In this document: positions 1 through 10,500 of the stretch, one piece after another | How the letters are laid out: every line of letters starts with the position of its first letter | How positions within the stretch are numbered: position 1 is the stretch's first letter | Assembly: GCA_016714005.1 (NCBI GenBank) | Contig: JADJOA010000002.1 | Location: 124,001-188,000, forward strand | Direction: 5' to 3' | Source: Bacteroidota bacterium | GTDB lineage: Bacteria; Bacteroidota; Bacteroidia; AKYH767-A; OLB10 | DNA: 64,000 nt | Notes under the pieces: generated by a model | The model's input: only the letters and a program-made list of their open reading frames with translations | What the model was told of the DNA's origin: nothing | Database searches by the model: none | Made by a program: the position numbers and the translations under genes

Positions 1-686
1 GATAATGTTAATGACGACTCCGCTAAATACGTGAAAGCCGTGAAAGCCCGTTATAAAAAAGAAGAAGTTACCGAACAATGGTGTGTTTCCATATTCATTC
101 TCTATGAGGTTTGCACCTTTTATATTTTTAACTGAGGTGGCTATTGCTTTTTCAGCTTCTGCGCCCTCAATTATAGTTTTTTGATGATTTTGCCAAATAA
201 ATAATTTGCCTGGTTCTAAATCATCTGTGCGGGCAAAACGCCCATCAGATAATATATATGCTCCCTTTTCTGAACCATGGATAAAGTGATACCACTCCCA
301 AGCCTGAGAGCCCAAGAACATAAATCCTCCAACAATGGTAAGTCCCATCCACACCGCTACACTTTTATTATCCCTCCTGTGTCCGGCATCAACTGCAAGA
401 ACCATTGTAACCGAACTCATAATAAGAATGAAGGTCATCAATCCTACATAGGCTAAAGGAACATGCCCGTGAATAAACGGGAAGTGAGTAAACACATCGC
501 CCGGTGCAGGCCATATATCTGTAAAACGATGGCGCAAAGCTCCGTAAGCAATAAGTAATGATGAGAATGTAAAAGCATCAGAAACTAAGAAAAACCACAT
601 AAACATTTTTCCCAGCTTACGCCAAAGGGAGAAATACCACCACCCCAAAGTTTTTTGGTGCTTGTTTCGGCTGTTATTGTTGACAT
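1..686 (-). CDS. Cytochrome c oxidase subunit III (truncated by window edge, one frameshift)
   Basis: Heme-copper oxidase subunit III, an inner-membrane part of the aerobic terminal oxidase. The start is ATG at 686, giving MSTITAETSTKKLWGGG and then SPFGVSWEK, as in Bacteroidota homologues. The frame then breaks in a run of five A (605-609); one added A restores MFMWFFLVSDAFTF. Several hydrophobic segments follow, then the hallmark ITGFHGFHVFSG at the window edge, so the last part of the protein lies outside. The poorly conserved hydrophilic stretch at about 60-240 lies just before this hallmark. No other oxidase subunit is visible here; they are expected beyond position 1. Family assignment is firm; the frameshift is probably a consensus error. 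Confidence 0.9.
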
Positions 687-810
687 AGAATATGGTAAGA
701 GATTATTTTAATGACGGGCAAACCTACATATTTTTTTAAAGAATAAAGAATCAATGAAAAATATTTCAACAACATTTTCAGTAATTGAAACATGCGGCAC
801 AATTAAAAAT

Positions 811-842
811 AAAATCCGTTTTGCCAAGGCAAAACGGATTTT
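811..842 (-). terminator. Rho-independent terminator after the LipL32-like gene
   Basis: A perfect 14-bp inverted repeat (AAAATCCGTTTTGC, 811-824, with its complement at 829-842) has a 4-base loop. On the minus strand it is followed by a T-rich tract. It lies 24 bases past the stop of the LipL32-like gene and separates it from the oxidase gene. Confidence 0.85.
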
Positions 843-865
843 AAAATTACATCTGATATACTTAT

Positions 866-1555
866 TTATTTAGCAATTTCCTCTAAGGTTTTTGCAACTT
901 TAACACCAGGTAGTTTTACGGGTGCTCCTATTTGAGCAAGGAAACTTCCCTGAACTTCGCCTTTTTTATAAGTAGTGAAGCCTATGCGATAAAGCCCTGC
1001 AACTAATGATTTTAATGGGTCACTCGTTTCGCTGGTTATGCGAAGCAGAGAATTGTACTTGCTTCCTGATGGTTGAGCAGGCATTTCTCCTGAATCATCG
1101 TTGTTACCGTAAGAAACCCATTTGGCAGTTTTACCCTTTGTAGCTGCATCAGCAGCATTGGTAACTTCAAGAGCGCGCTCAAACGAAATCCATGTATCAA
1201 AATAATTTGTTTTGTCGCCCATGTTTTCTTTATAGTCGGGTGCAGCCATATCACCTTCAGCAGGTTCCATTTTTTCAGGCACCGGTGAAATCATGCGTAC
1301 ACCAATCTCTGGAGCAACAGCCGGAATCCATACATAAACGTAATAGTACTTTTTACCATCGCGTTCCTCATCTGGTGGAGCTCCGGGTTTTATGTATCCA
1401 TAATAACTTATATTGTCAGTATATGGTACACGAATTTCTTTTCCCATAACTGATTTTTTGCCCATATCGGCACCAAACTTATCAAGCTTTTGTGCCATAG
1501 CATTTCCGGTTAATACAGCAAATCCAATTGCTGCCATTACAAGTTTTTTTGTCAT
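866..1555 (-). CDS. LipL32-family secreted protein
   Basis: 229 residues. A signal peptide (1-21, MTKKLVMAAIGFAVLTGNAMA|Q) ends in a signal peptidase I site and has no lipobox cysteine. The mature part matches leptospiral LipL32, as I remember that sequence: YYGYIKPGAPPD (51-62), YYVYVWIPAVAPEIGVRMIS (71-90), FDTWI (119-123), KYNSLLRI (166-173) and GLYRIGFTTYKKGEVQGSF (187-205). Residues corresponding to the LipL32 calcium site (Asp-Thr, Asp-Asp, Tyr) appear kept as D120-T121, D153-D154 and Y167, with nearly the same spacing. The function of LipL32 is itself unsettled (major surface protein, proposed matrix binding). This version should be a soluble periplasmic or secreted jelly-roll protein. 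It has its own promoter and terminator, so it is monocistronic. Family call is strong; role unknown. Confidence 0.88.
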   Translation of the reverse strand: MTKKLVMAAIGFAVLTGNAMAQKLDKFGADMGKKSVMGKEIRVPYTDNISYYGYIKPGAPPDEERDGKKYYYVYVWIPAVAPEIGVRMISPVPEKMEPAEGDMAAPDYKENMGDKTNYFDTWISFERALEVTNAADAATKGKTAKWVSYGNNDDSGEMPAQPSGSKYNSLLRITSETSDPLKSLVAGLYRIGFTTYKKGEVQGSFLAQIGAPVKLPGVKVAKTLEEIAK

Positions 1556-1620
1556 TTGATATTTGAGTTTAGTTATTGCGCCTACTCTTTAAAACAGGTT
1601 TTCGGCTTACCCTGAGGTGC

Positions 1621-1628
1621 CAAAAGTA
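1621..1628 (-). promoter_or_regulatory. -7 promoter element of the LipL32-like gene
   Basis: TACTTTTG on the minus strand matches the Bacteroidota -7 consensus TAnnTTTG exactly. It lies 66 bases before the start codon. I see no good TTG element at the usual upstream distance. Confidence 0.5.
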
Positions 1629-1723
1629 ATTTTATGGTTGAAATAAAAAAGGATCACCGTTGAAAAAATTCCAATTCGCTTTTGCACTATTAAAATTTAA
1701 TGGGCATCAACGCAACAAAATAA

Positions 1724-2863
1724 TTACTTCAGAATCTCACGTGCAATAACCAGCTTTTGAATTTCGCTGGTACCTTCACCAATGGTACAAAGCTTACTAT
1801 CTCTATAAAATTTTTCTACCGGAAAATCTTTGGTGTAACCATAGCCTCCAAAAATTTGAACAGCTTCTGTTGCTGCTCTTACACAAACTTCGCTGGCATA
1901 ATATTTTGCAAAGGCTGATTCTTTAGTTACTTTTTGTCCGCGGTTTTTTAAATCGGCAGCCTGCATTATTAAAAGTTCGGCAGCTTCAATTTCCGTTGCC
2001 ATATCTGCAAGTTTAAATGCTATTGCCTGAAAATTTGAAATAGGCTGACCAAACTGTTCGCGCTCTTTTGCATACTTAATACTTGCTTCGTAAGCGCCTT
2101 TTGCTATGCCCAATGAAAGTGCTGCGATAGAAATTCTGCCGCCATCCAACACTTTCATAGATTGAATAAATCCATCTCCAACATTACCAAGTATATTGTC
2201 TTTATTCACTCGGCAATCTTCAAAAATCATTTCGGCAGTTTCGCTGGCGCGCATGCCTAATTTATTTTCTTTTTTGCCGGCTTTAAAACCTGCAGTACCT
2301 CTTTCTACAACAAATGCTGTTATACCGTGCGAGTCCAATAAATCTCCGGTGCGTGCAAGCACTACTGCAACGTTTCCGCTTTTACCATGCGTAATCCAGT
2401 TTTTTGCACCATTTATTATCCAATGGTCTCCGTCTTGCTTTGCAACACATTTCATACGCATAGCATCACTTCCGGTGTTGGCTTCAGTTAAGCCCCATGC
2501 ACCAATCCACTCACCACTTGCAAGCTTTGGCAACCACTTTTTCTTTTGCGCATCGTTACCAAACTGCATAATATGTCCGGTACATAAACTATTGTGAGCT
2601 GCCATTGATAAACCAATAGAACCACAAACTTTAGCTACCTCCACTATACCCTGCACATACTCAAAATAGCCAAGCCCTGCACCGCCATATTCGGCAGGAA
2701 CCAACATACCAAGCAAACCTTGTTCGCCCATTTTCTTAAATGTATCAACAGGAAATTCCTGCGACTCATCCCACTCCATCATTTTAGGGCGTATGTGTTT
2801 GTCGGCAAAATCTTTTACCGTTTGGGCAATCATGCTTTGGTTATCGGCAACTGTAAATTCCAT
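1724..2863 (-). CDS. Acyl-CoA dehydrogenase
   Basis: FAD-dependent enzyme for the first step of beta-oxidation or of branched-chain acyl-CoA breakdown. The chosen start is the ATG giving MEFTVADNQSMIAQTV, because the upstream in-frame extension is not homologous; this gives 379 residues, a normal length. Visible motifs are GLTEANTGSDAMRMKC in the middle beta domain, FGQPISNFQAIAFKLADM, and the C-terminal GEGTSEIQKLVIAREIL containing the likely catalytic Glu (E363). The position of this Glu is that of the short-chain/isovaleryl type. Substrate cannot be settled from sequence. The neighbours are unrelated, and it looks transcribed alone. Confidence 0.92.
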   Translation of the reverse strand: MEFTVADNQSMIAQTVKDFADKHIRPKMMEWDESQEFPVDTFKKMGEQGLLGMLVPAEYGGAGLGYFEYVQGIVEVAKVCGSIGLSMAAHNSLCTGHIMQFGNDAQKKKWLPKLASGEWIGAWGLTEANTGSDAMRMKCVAKQDGDHWIINGAKNWITHGKSGNVAVVLARTGDLLDSHGITAFVVERGTAGFKAGKKENKLGMRASETAEMIFEDCRVNKDNILGNVGDGFIQSMKVLDGGRISIAALSLGIAKGAYEASIKYAKEREQFGQPISNFQAIAFKLADMATEIEAAELLIMQAADLKNRGQKVTKESAFAKYYASEVCVRAATEAVQIFGGYGYTKDFPVEKFYRDSKLCTIGEGTSEIQKLVIAREILK

Positions 2864-2940
2864 CTTAATATAAGTGTATAGTATTTTAAAAAATTTAAAT
2901 CGCAAGAATAAGCTAAACACAGGGTTTTAGCAAACACACA

Positions 2941-3782
2941 TTACCTGCTTAACAAAACCAACAACAACCCTTGTACCAACAAAACCCCGTCCATGAGCAC
3001 AACATAAAAAAAGTTTTTTGCCGATGGTTTAGCGAGCATAACAAGAATAACAGTGTAAAAAATAGCTATGGCAAATGCGGCTAATAAATTCCCTTCGCTA
3101 AAAAAAACTAAAATTAAAAATGAAGCACCTAACAGAGTTGTAGCAATTATTTTGGTTTTGTTAACCCCGGCAACTGTTGCAATAGTTTTCATGTGCTTTT
3201 GCAAATCGTAATTATAGTCCCTGATATTAAATGCCAGCGCTATAGCCATTATAAAAAGAAACCGCTGTACAAAAAAAATCAATTCTGTTTTTCCGAAATC
3301 AAATCCTTTTAAATGCACAACAGGAATTATTACCGTTGCCACGCTCCACACAAACGCAAGCCAGGAACTTTTTAGAATAAAAACATCGCGCACACCTTTT
3401 ATTTTTCTTTTGTTAAGATAAAATGGTGTCATGTAAGCAAGCGTAAATATCAGCAACAATGCCGCTACCGATTGCACTTTTTTTTCCTGCACAAAAAACA
3501 AAGACATAGTTGCACAAATGCTTAGCCATGCAATTAAAATTTTTTAATAATGAAGACTTTGGGACTTCTACAAATAGCTTTTGTTGGGAAGTAGAAATTT
3601 TTATTCCAAGAAAAGTGTATGCAGATATAATGGAAAAAAAATAAAAACAATACAATTTTAAGAGGCAGTATTTGACCGTAAAGCAACCTGTACGTTTCTA
3701 ATGCAAGTAAAGCACCCCCGCAACCAAGAATTATTTGCGACTGCCTTGTAAGTTCAAAAATGCGAAATAAGATATTATTCAA
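2941..3782 (-). CDS. UbiA-like integral membrane protein (two frameshifts)
   Basis: Three overlapping reading-frame pieces join into one protein of about 280 residues, with breaks near 3640 and 3545, both in A/T runs. Many hydrophobic segments are visible, together with FNIRDYNYDLQKHMKTIATV, which resembles the second Asp-rich motif of UbiA prenyltransferases (DxxxD...KT). The first motif (NDxxDxxxD) expected in the N-terminal third is not recognisable in any frame; that area reads SAYTFLGIKIS. It may be a divergent or non-catalytic relative. It ends just before the acyl-CoA dehydrogenase gene and begins just after the gene at 3789, on the same strand. Function unknown. Confidence 0.55.
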
Positions 3783-3788
3783 AAAAAA

Positions 3789-4424
3789 CTATTTACTTCT
3801 TTCTAAAGCAGTAAAAGTAATAATGCCAGCTGCAAAACCAGCCATAGAAGAGAGGAAACCGCGCTTTATTCGTTTGTTTTTCATTCTGCGCTGGTAGCCG
3901 TAGTTAAAAGCTTCACTGTTTCTTTGATCAGGAGTTAAATCAGATGCAGGGGGCATTTTAACCGGAAACAATGATGATACTGTTGCATAACCGGCCGGAA
4001 CAATTATGCCATAAAAATTTAAGATACTTGCCGAAAAGCCTGTGGCAAAACCTACAGCATGATTAAAGGTTATTCTGTTTTTTTTCCACTCTCCGGTGCT
4101 GCTGTTCCATAACTGTTTTTCATGCTTCATGGCATACTGTTCGCCCTTTATATAATCGCGCACCCAATCTACAGTAGGGTCTTCATTCAATGGGTCGGGC
4201 TCATAAAATATTTCTTCTTTATCGCCTGTAACTGCTGAAAATACTTTGTATTTATCCTTGCGCCTTTCTTTGTTGTCCAATCCCTTGTAAACTATCCATT
4301 CCCCTTTAACTTCATAAGAAGAAACATCAATTTCTTTCCCGTTAACAAGAGTAAATTTGGTTTGTGCAAAAGCAGATGTGCTCATTAAAAACAATACAGC
4401 TAAAACTCCGTGTAACCTGTGCAT
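3789..4424 (-). CDS. Secreted protein of unknown function
   Basis: I do not recognise the family. From the ATG at 4424 the protein has about 211 residues with a signal peptide (MHRLHGVLAVLFLMSTSAFAQ); an upstream in-frame ATG at 4457 would add 11 residues before it. The N-terminal domain (KFTLVNGKEIDVSSYEVKG...) resembles the short beta-rich domain of many secreted Bacteroidota proteins that begin with a statement-like GKEI...YK pattern. The C-terminal half has two small hydrophobic glycine/alanine-rich stretches (VGFATGFSASILNFYG and FLSSMAGFAAGIITF), which could be membrane-associated. It is probably co-transcribed with the UbiA-like gene. Confidence 0.6.
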   Translation of the reverse strand: MHRLHGVLAVLFLMSTSAFAQTKFTLVNGKEIDVSSYEVKGEWIVYKGLDNKERRKDKYKVFSAVTGDKEEIFYEPDPLNEDPTVDWVRDYIKGEQYAMKHEKQLWNSSTGEWKKNRITFNHAVGFATGFSASILNFYGIIVPAGYATVSSLFPVKMPPASDLTPDQRNSEAFNYGYQRRMKNKRIKRGFLSSMAGFAAGIITFTALERSK

Positions 4425-4529
4425 AAATGTAATTTGCTTCAAATCTATAAAACTCATCTTATAAAAAGTGTAATTTGCAGGTTAAAATAACTGACCATAC
4501 TCTTGAGTTGAACAAAAATATTATCCACA

Positions 4530-4563
4530 TTGTTTAGTCATTAACGCGTTTCCTTTACTTTCG
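4530..4563 (+). promoter_or_regulatory. Putative gcvP promoter
   Basis: TACTTTCG (4556-4563) differs from TAnnTTTG by one base and lies 26 bases before the gcvP ATG. A TTG at 4530-4532 is a possible upstream element, but the 23-base spacing is longer than usual. Confidence 0.35.
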
Positions 4564-4589
4564 CAATCCATAAAATTTAAAGAATTAAA

Positions 4590-7460
4590 AATGCCATTCC
4601 ATAATTTCTCCACAGGCACAATGCCCCCGATATGCAGGTTAATGCCATGCTTAAAGCAATTGGTGTAAATTCTGTTAACGAACTGATAGAAAAAATAGTG
4701 CCATCGCAAATAAGGCTTCAAAATAATTTAGATATACCTGCTGCACTTAGCGAGTTTGAATATTTAAAAGAACTGAAAGAAACTTCTTTAAAAAATAAAA
4801 ACTTCCGTAGCTATATTGGTTTAGGATATTATAACACCATAACACCGGGGGTTATTCTCAGAAATATTTTTGAAAATCCGGGATGGTACACTGCTTACAC
4901 CCCTTACCAGGCAGAAATTGCACAAGGCAGAATGGAAGCATTGCTCAATTACCAGACAATGGTTTGTGATTTAACCGGAATGCAAATTGCCAATGCAAGT
5001 TTGCTTGACGAGGGCACTGCTGCTGCCGAGGCCATGAGCATGTTTTTTCATACTCGCTCTAAGGATGCTGAAAAAAGAAACGCCAATAAATTTTTTGTGG
5101 CTGATGACTGCTTTCCCCAAACCATAGATATTTTACTTACCCGCAGCAAACCATTGGGAATTGAATTGGTGATTGGCAATGCAAAAACTTTACTGCCACC
5201 GATTCTTTCTTTGGTGCCTTGTTGCGTAATTTATCAAAAACGGAGAGATTAATAACTATAAAATTTTTGCGAGCAGGCACATGCTCTTCAAATAAGAGTT
5301 TGTGTGGCGGCTGATATTATGAGTTTGGTTCTGCTAACTCCTCCAGGTGAATGGGGAGCCGATTGCGTGGTAGGAACATCACAAAGGTTTGGTGTGCCTA
5401 TGGGTTATGGCGGACCCCATGCTGCATTTTTTGCTACCCACGAAGAATTTAAAAGAGATATACCGGGACGTATTATTGGTATGAGTTTAGACGCGGCCGG
5501 CAAACCTGCCCTGCGCATGGCTTTGCAAACACGTGAGCAACACATACGCAGAGAAAAAGCAACTTCAAACATTTGCACTGCGCAAGTATTGCTTGCCGTT
5601 ATGGCAAGCATGTATGCCGTTTATCATGGTAAAGAAGGATTAACTGCCATTGCCAATGATATACATACAAGCACAACTAATCTTGCAGCAGGAATAACAA
5701 AAGCAGGATATAAACTTAAACACGATAATTATTTTGATACCATTTGTGTGGAAGTGAAAGATGCAAAGGCCATTGAGCAAATTGCTTTACTACATGAAAT
5801 CAATTTCAGGTATGATGGCAGTACAGTTTGTATTTCTGTTGATGAAACAACCACCGATGCAGATATAAAAGAAGTAATTGGAATTTTTGCCGAAGCCAAT
5901 GGCATTAAAGCAAAAGTAATGGAGTAGATGCAACCTATGAAAAAGGTAACAATTCAATACCTAAAGAACTAAAGCGCACTTCAGATTTTTTGCATAACGC
6001 TGTTTTTAATACCCACCACAGCGAGCATGAGATGCTGCGTTACATCAAGCGTTTAGAAAACAAAGATTTAAGTATGGTGCATAGTATGATTTCTCTTGGC
6101 TCATGCACTATGAAACTGAATGCAACAAGTGAAATGATTCCATTAAGCTGGAGCCATTTTAACAACATACATCCTTTTGCACCAATTGAACAAGCCAAGG
6201 GTTATGCCCAAATTATTTCTGAACTTGAACTTTATTTAGGAAAGATTACCGGTTTTGCTGGTGTATCTCTTCAACCAAATTCAGGTGCACAAGGTGAATA
6301 TGCCGGACTGATGGTAATACATAAATACCACGAAGATAAAGGACAGGCACACCGTAACATTTGCTTAATACCTCAGAGTGCGCATGGTACAAACCCGGCA
6401 AGTGCGGTTATGGCAGGATTAAAAGTGGTAGTAGTAAAGTGTGATGAAAACGGGAATATTGATGTTGCCGATTTGCGCGCCAAAGCTGAGCAGTATAAAG
6501 AAAATCTTTCTTGTTTAATGGTAACTTACCCATCAACACATGGGGTTTACGAAGAAGCCATTAAAGAAATAACCCAAATTATACATGACAATGGCGGGCA
6601 GGTTTATATGGATGGCGCCAACATGAATGCACAGGTTGGTTTAACATGCCCTGCCATGATTGGTGCTGATGTATGCCATTTGAATTTACATAAAACATTT
6701 GCCATACCACATGGTGGCGGCGGACCAGGCATGGGACCTATTGGTGTTGCCAAACATTTAGTGCCTTATCTTCCCTCCCACCCCGTTATAAAAACAGGTG
6801 GCGAGAAAGGTGTGCATGCCGTGAGCGCAGCACCCTGGGAAGTGCATTGATACTTTTAATTTCTTACGGCTACATACGCATGCTAGGATTTGATGGTGTT
6901 AAACGCGCAACCGAAATGGCTATACTTAATGCCAACTACATTAAATCACGATTAGAGAAGCACTATCCTATCTTATACAAAGGCAAAAATGGTTTTTGTG
7001 CACATGAAATGATTTTAGATTGCCGGGCATTTAAAACCACAGCAGGCATTGAAGTAACAGATATTGCAAAGCGATTAATGGATTATGGTTTTCATGCACC
7101 AACAGTGGCATTTCCGGTTGCAGGAACATTAATGGTAGAGCCAACAGAAAGCGAACCCAAAGAAGAATTGGATCGTTTTTGCGATGCCATGATTTTAATA
7201 CGTAAAGAAATTGAAGACATAGCCAACGGCACAGCATCAAAAACCGACAATGTGCTGATTAACGCCCCACACACTGCGGTGGAAGTTACAGCAGATGGTG
7301 GACACATGCTTACTCACGCACACAGGCTGCTTACCCTGCACCTTATGTTGCTGAAAGTAAATTTTGGCCCAGCGTTAAACGTGTTGACAATGCTTATGGC
7401 GACCGTAATTTAATTTGCACCTGCCCCGATGTGGAGAGCTATGCTGAGGAAGTAGCGTAA
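4590..7460 (+). CDS. gcvP: Glycine dehydrogenase (decarboxylating), glycine cleavage P protein (several frameshifts)
   Basis: The PLP-dependent P protein decarboxylates glycine and passes the aminomethyl group to lipoyl-H protein. The span encodes about 956 residues, the normal length of the fused P protein. Order of recognisable parts: MPFHNFS then RHNAPDMQVNAMLKAIGV, the YYNTITPGVILRNIFENPGWYTAYTPYQ region, GGPHAAFFATHEEFKRDIPG, QPNSGAQGEYAGL, and the PLP-lysine region HLNLHKTFAIPHGGGGPGMG. Frame breaks lie near 4612, 5215-5275 (at least two), 5918, 6838 (a G run in PWGS) and 7297. After each break the next frame continues the family sequence without loss. Other glycine cleavage genes are not nearby. 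Consensus errors are more likely than decay. Confidence 0.93.
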
Positions 7461-7497
7461 GCTGCATTCATTAGCAACAGACAGAAGCATTATAATT

Positions 7498-7532
7498 TAA
7501 AAAGCCCTCCGGTAATTACCGAGGGCTTTTTT
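7498..7532. terminator. Bidirectional terminator between convergent genes
   Basis: AAAAAGCCCTC (7499-7509) pairs with GAGGGCTTTTT (7521-7531) around an 11-base loop. It has A- and T-tracts on both sides, so it can end both gcvP (+) and the T9SS protein gene (-). Confidence 0.9.
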
Positions 7533-7553
7533 AAATTTATTCAATCAGTTTGT

Positions 7554-10500
7554 TTACTGAACAGCAATTCTTGTTTGCACATTGCCATCAGGAGTTTGCA
7601 CATTCATTAAGTACATTCCTTTTGCAATATTGCTAACATCACTTGTGTTGGTATTAATTCCGCTAACTGTATTTAATTGTGTTAAAGAACCCACCTTGCC
7701 TGTAAGGTCAATAATCTGAACTGTAGCAGTTCCTTCGGTTTGAGAAGCAAATTGTACGGTTACATAATTGTCGGCAGGGTTAGGATAAATGCTAAAGCTC
7801 ATTGCATCTTCTTCTTGTTGAGCAGCAGAGCCTGCAAGACGAGGTACAGAAACATTTAATATTCCTGTTGCATTGCCACAACCATTTGTTTGAAAACATT
7901 TAACCTGGCCACCTGTAACACCAAAGTCAACAGTAATAGAGTTGGTGCCTTGTCCGCTGGCAACAGTAGCTCCTGCAGGCACAAACCATGTGTAAGTAAC
8001 GGCAGGAGATAATAAAGGTACTGAGTAGCCTACACCAGTTGAGTTTGGAGAAACGTTAACCGGACCAGTAATAACCGGAATAGCAGGACGAGACTTAACA
8101 TCAACCGTGCGAGGTAAGCTGGCAGTAGCACAAGCATTTTGCTGAATTACACTAACGGTACCATTTACCCATCCATTAGGGAAGTTAAATGTAGCTACGT
8201 TGTTTACAGTATTAACAAGTGTAGCGCCCGGTACTGTAGAAGAGAATGTAAGTAGCTCCGGCAACAAACGGGTTGGCTGTTAACTGCACACCATTGGCAG
8301 AGCAAAGGTTTGCAAGCTGACCGGTAATAGATGTAGGACGTGGGGTTGCGCCACCGCCACCTGTAACAGTTACGTTTAATTTGCGTGCTGCACTGGTGCC
8401 ACATGCACTGTTTGCCACCACCTGCAATTGGCCTCCGCCAAATGATGCAGCATAGTTAACTGTAACAGCATTGGTTCCTTGGCCGGAAGCAATTGAAGCA
8501 TTGGCAGGCGCTGTCCATGTATAAGTTAAGCGGGGGGTATTGGTTACAGAGTAAGCAACACCAGCCTGCGGAGAACATACAACAGTAGTACCGCTTATTA
8601 CACTCGGAAACGGAGGAGTGTTGTTAACCGTAAGGTTTTGTATGCCGATGTAAAGCAGGCAACCTGCGATGCAACGCCTACTACACCCGTAGTATATCCG
8701 CCATGGAAAGTAACATTTACCGAAGTATTGGTTGTAACGTAAGGTGGTGTATTAATAGGGTTACCATCAAAGTAGCAACCAGCTGCTGCAGTCCACTGAT
8801 AAGATGTTGCACCGGTTACAGCAGCATGGCTGTATGTTTTGGTATCGCCACCACAAGCAAATGCATCGCCTGTAATGGTTGCCGGCACACCGGTACTTTG
8901 TCTAACACTTACAACTGCATAAGCGGCAGAAGGGCCGCAGGCATTTACTCCGTTAACCCTTATGTTCAGGTTGAGTTGGTGGTTGCCAAAAACTCTCACA
9001 TCTCTTGAAGGTGAGCCATTGGCACTTAAAAGTTAACACCGTTAAATCCAGGAGCTACATACCAGTTGATGTTAGTTGCGCCTGCTGATGTGGTAGATAA
9101 TGTAAACGGGCCTGCAGGTGCACATGCACTTACAGGAGCTCCGGTAATGGCTGTTGGGGTAGCAGGTAAACCATTGCTGATACCGTAGGTAACCTGATCG
9201 TTGTCAGCAGCACATGCAACCGAACCAGTGGTGGTAAGTGTTAGGGTTACTGTACCATTGGTGATATCATTAGGGCCCGAAACGTAGGTAGCGTTTAAGG
9301 TAGTGTTGTTGGGGTTAAAAGTACCATCGCCTGAGGTTGACCAAATACCACCTGTGGCACTGCCGCCAACCGAACCTGTCAGTACTTTACCCGAAGCACA
9401 TGCACCGCCATTGCCACCTGCATTGGCTGTTGGTACAGCTTCTAATGTTAACGTCATATTGCTAACGGCATTGCCGCAAGGAGCATTGCCGGTGGCAGTT
9501 AATGTTAACTGAGCGGCACCATTTGTAATATCAGTTGGGCCGGGATTATAGGTAGCATTTAAAGTAGTGTTGTTTGGAGAGAAAGTTCCGTCTCCGGCTG
9601 AACTCCAGGTTACACCTGCATTGTTTGCAGCAATAGCTCCACTTAAAGTATAGCTACCGGTTTCACAGATAGTTGCATTACCACCAGCATTGGCAGAGGC
9701 AGCTGGAACAATAGTTAAAGTCATGTTACTTGTTACAAAACCGGTACAAGGAGAAGTTGCATTTGATTGTAATGTTAAAACAACCGACCCATTGATAATA
9801 TCATTTGCGCCAGGGGTATAAGTGGCGTTAACTAAAGCAGCATTATCAAAAGTACCATCACCGCCAGTGCTCCATGCAACAGAACTTTGGTTGGCAGCAG
9901 TAGCACCACTTAATGTATAAGTTGCGTCTGAGCAAACAGAAGCATTGCTACCAGCATTGGCAGTAGCTACAGGAACAATGTTTAACGTCATATTACTTGA
10001 CACGTTACCTGAACAAGGGGATGTTGCATTTGCCTGAAGTGTTAAAACAACAGTACCGTTTGTTATATCATTTGCGCCAGGGGTATAAGTGGCGTTAACT
10101 AAAGCAGCATTATCAAAAGTACCATCACCGGCAGTTGACCAGGCAACAGAACTTTGATTGGCAGCAGTAGCACCACTTAATGTATAAGTTGCGTCTGAGC
10201 AAACCGAAGCATTGCCACCTGCATTGGCTGTTGGAGTGGCTTGTATAGCAACACCAACACTTCCTGTCATGATTGCATTACAAGAAGGATCAATTGCATT
10301 TGTAGCTGTAACGGTATATGTACCCGCAGTTGTTTGCAAACCGAAGTCTAAAGCAGCGCCAGTTCCGGCTAAAGGAGCCCCAACTGGATTAGCTCCTTCA
10401 AATAATTGGTAGTTATAACATAAATCAGAATTGCTGAGTCCTACGGTAACGCCTGAACCGCCAGCACAATATGTACCACCGCCTGTTACTGTATATAAAT

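Noticed and set aside
4590..7460. gcvP as a pseudogene
   Set aside because: All domains and active-site residues are kept between the breaks, with no larger deletion or stop-codon build-up inside the frames. The same kind of break occurs in essential genes nearby.
9190..10235. CRISPR-like or noncoding tandem array
   Set aside because: The period is 267 bases, a multiple of three, and it stays in one open frame that encodes Ig-like domains.
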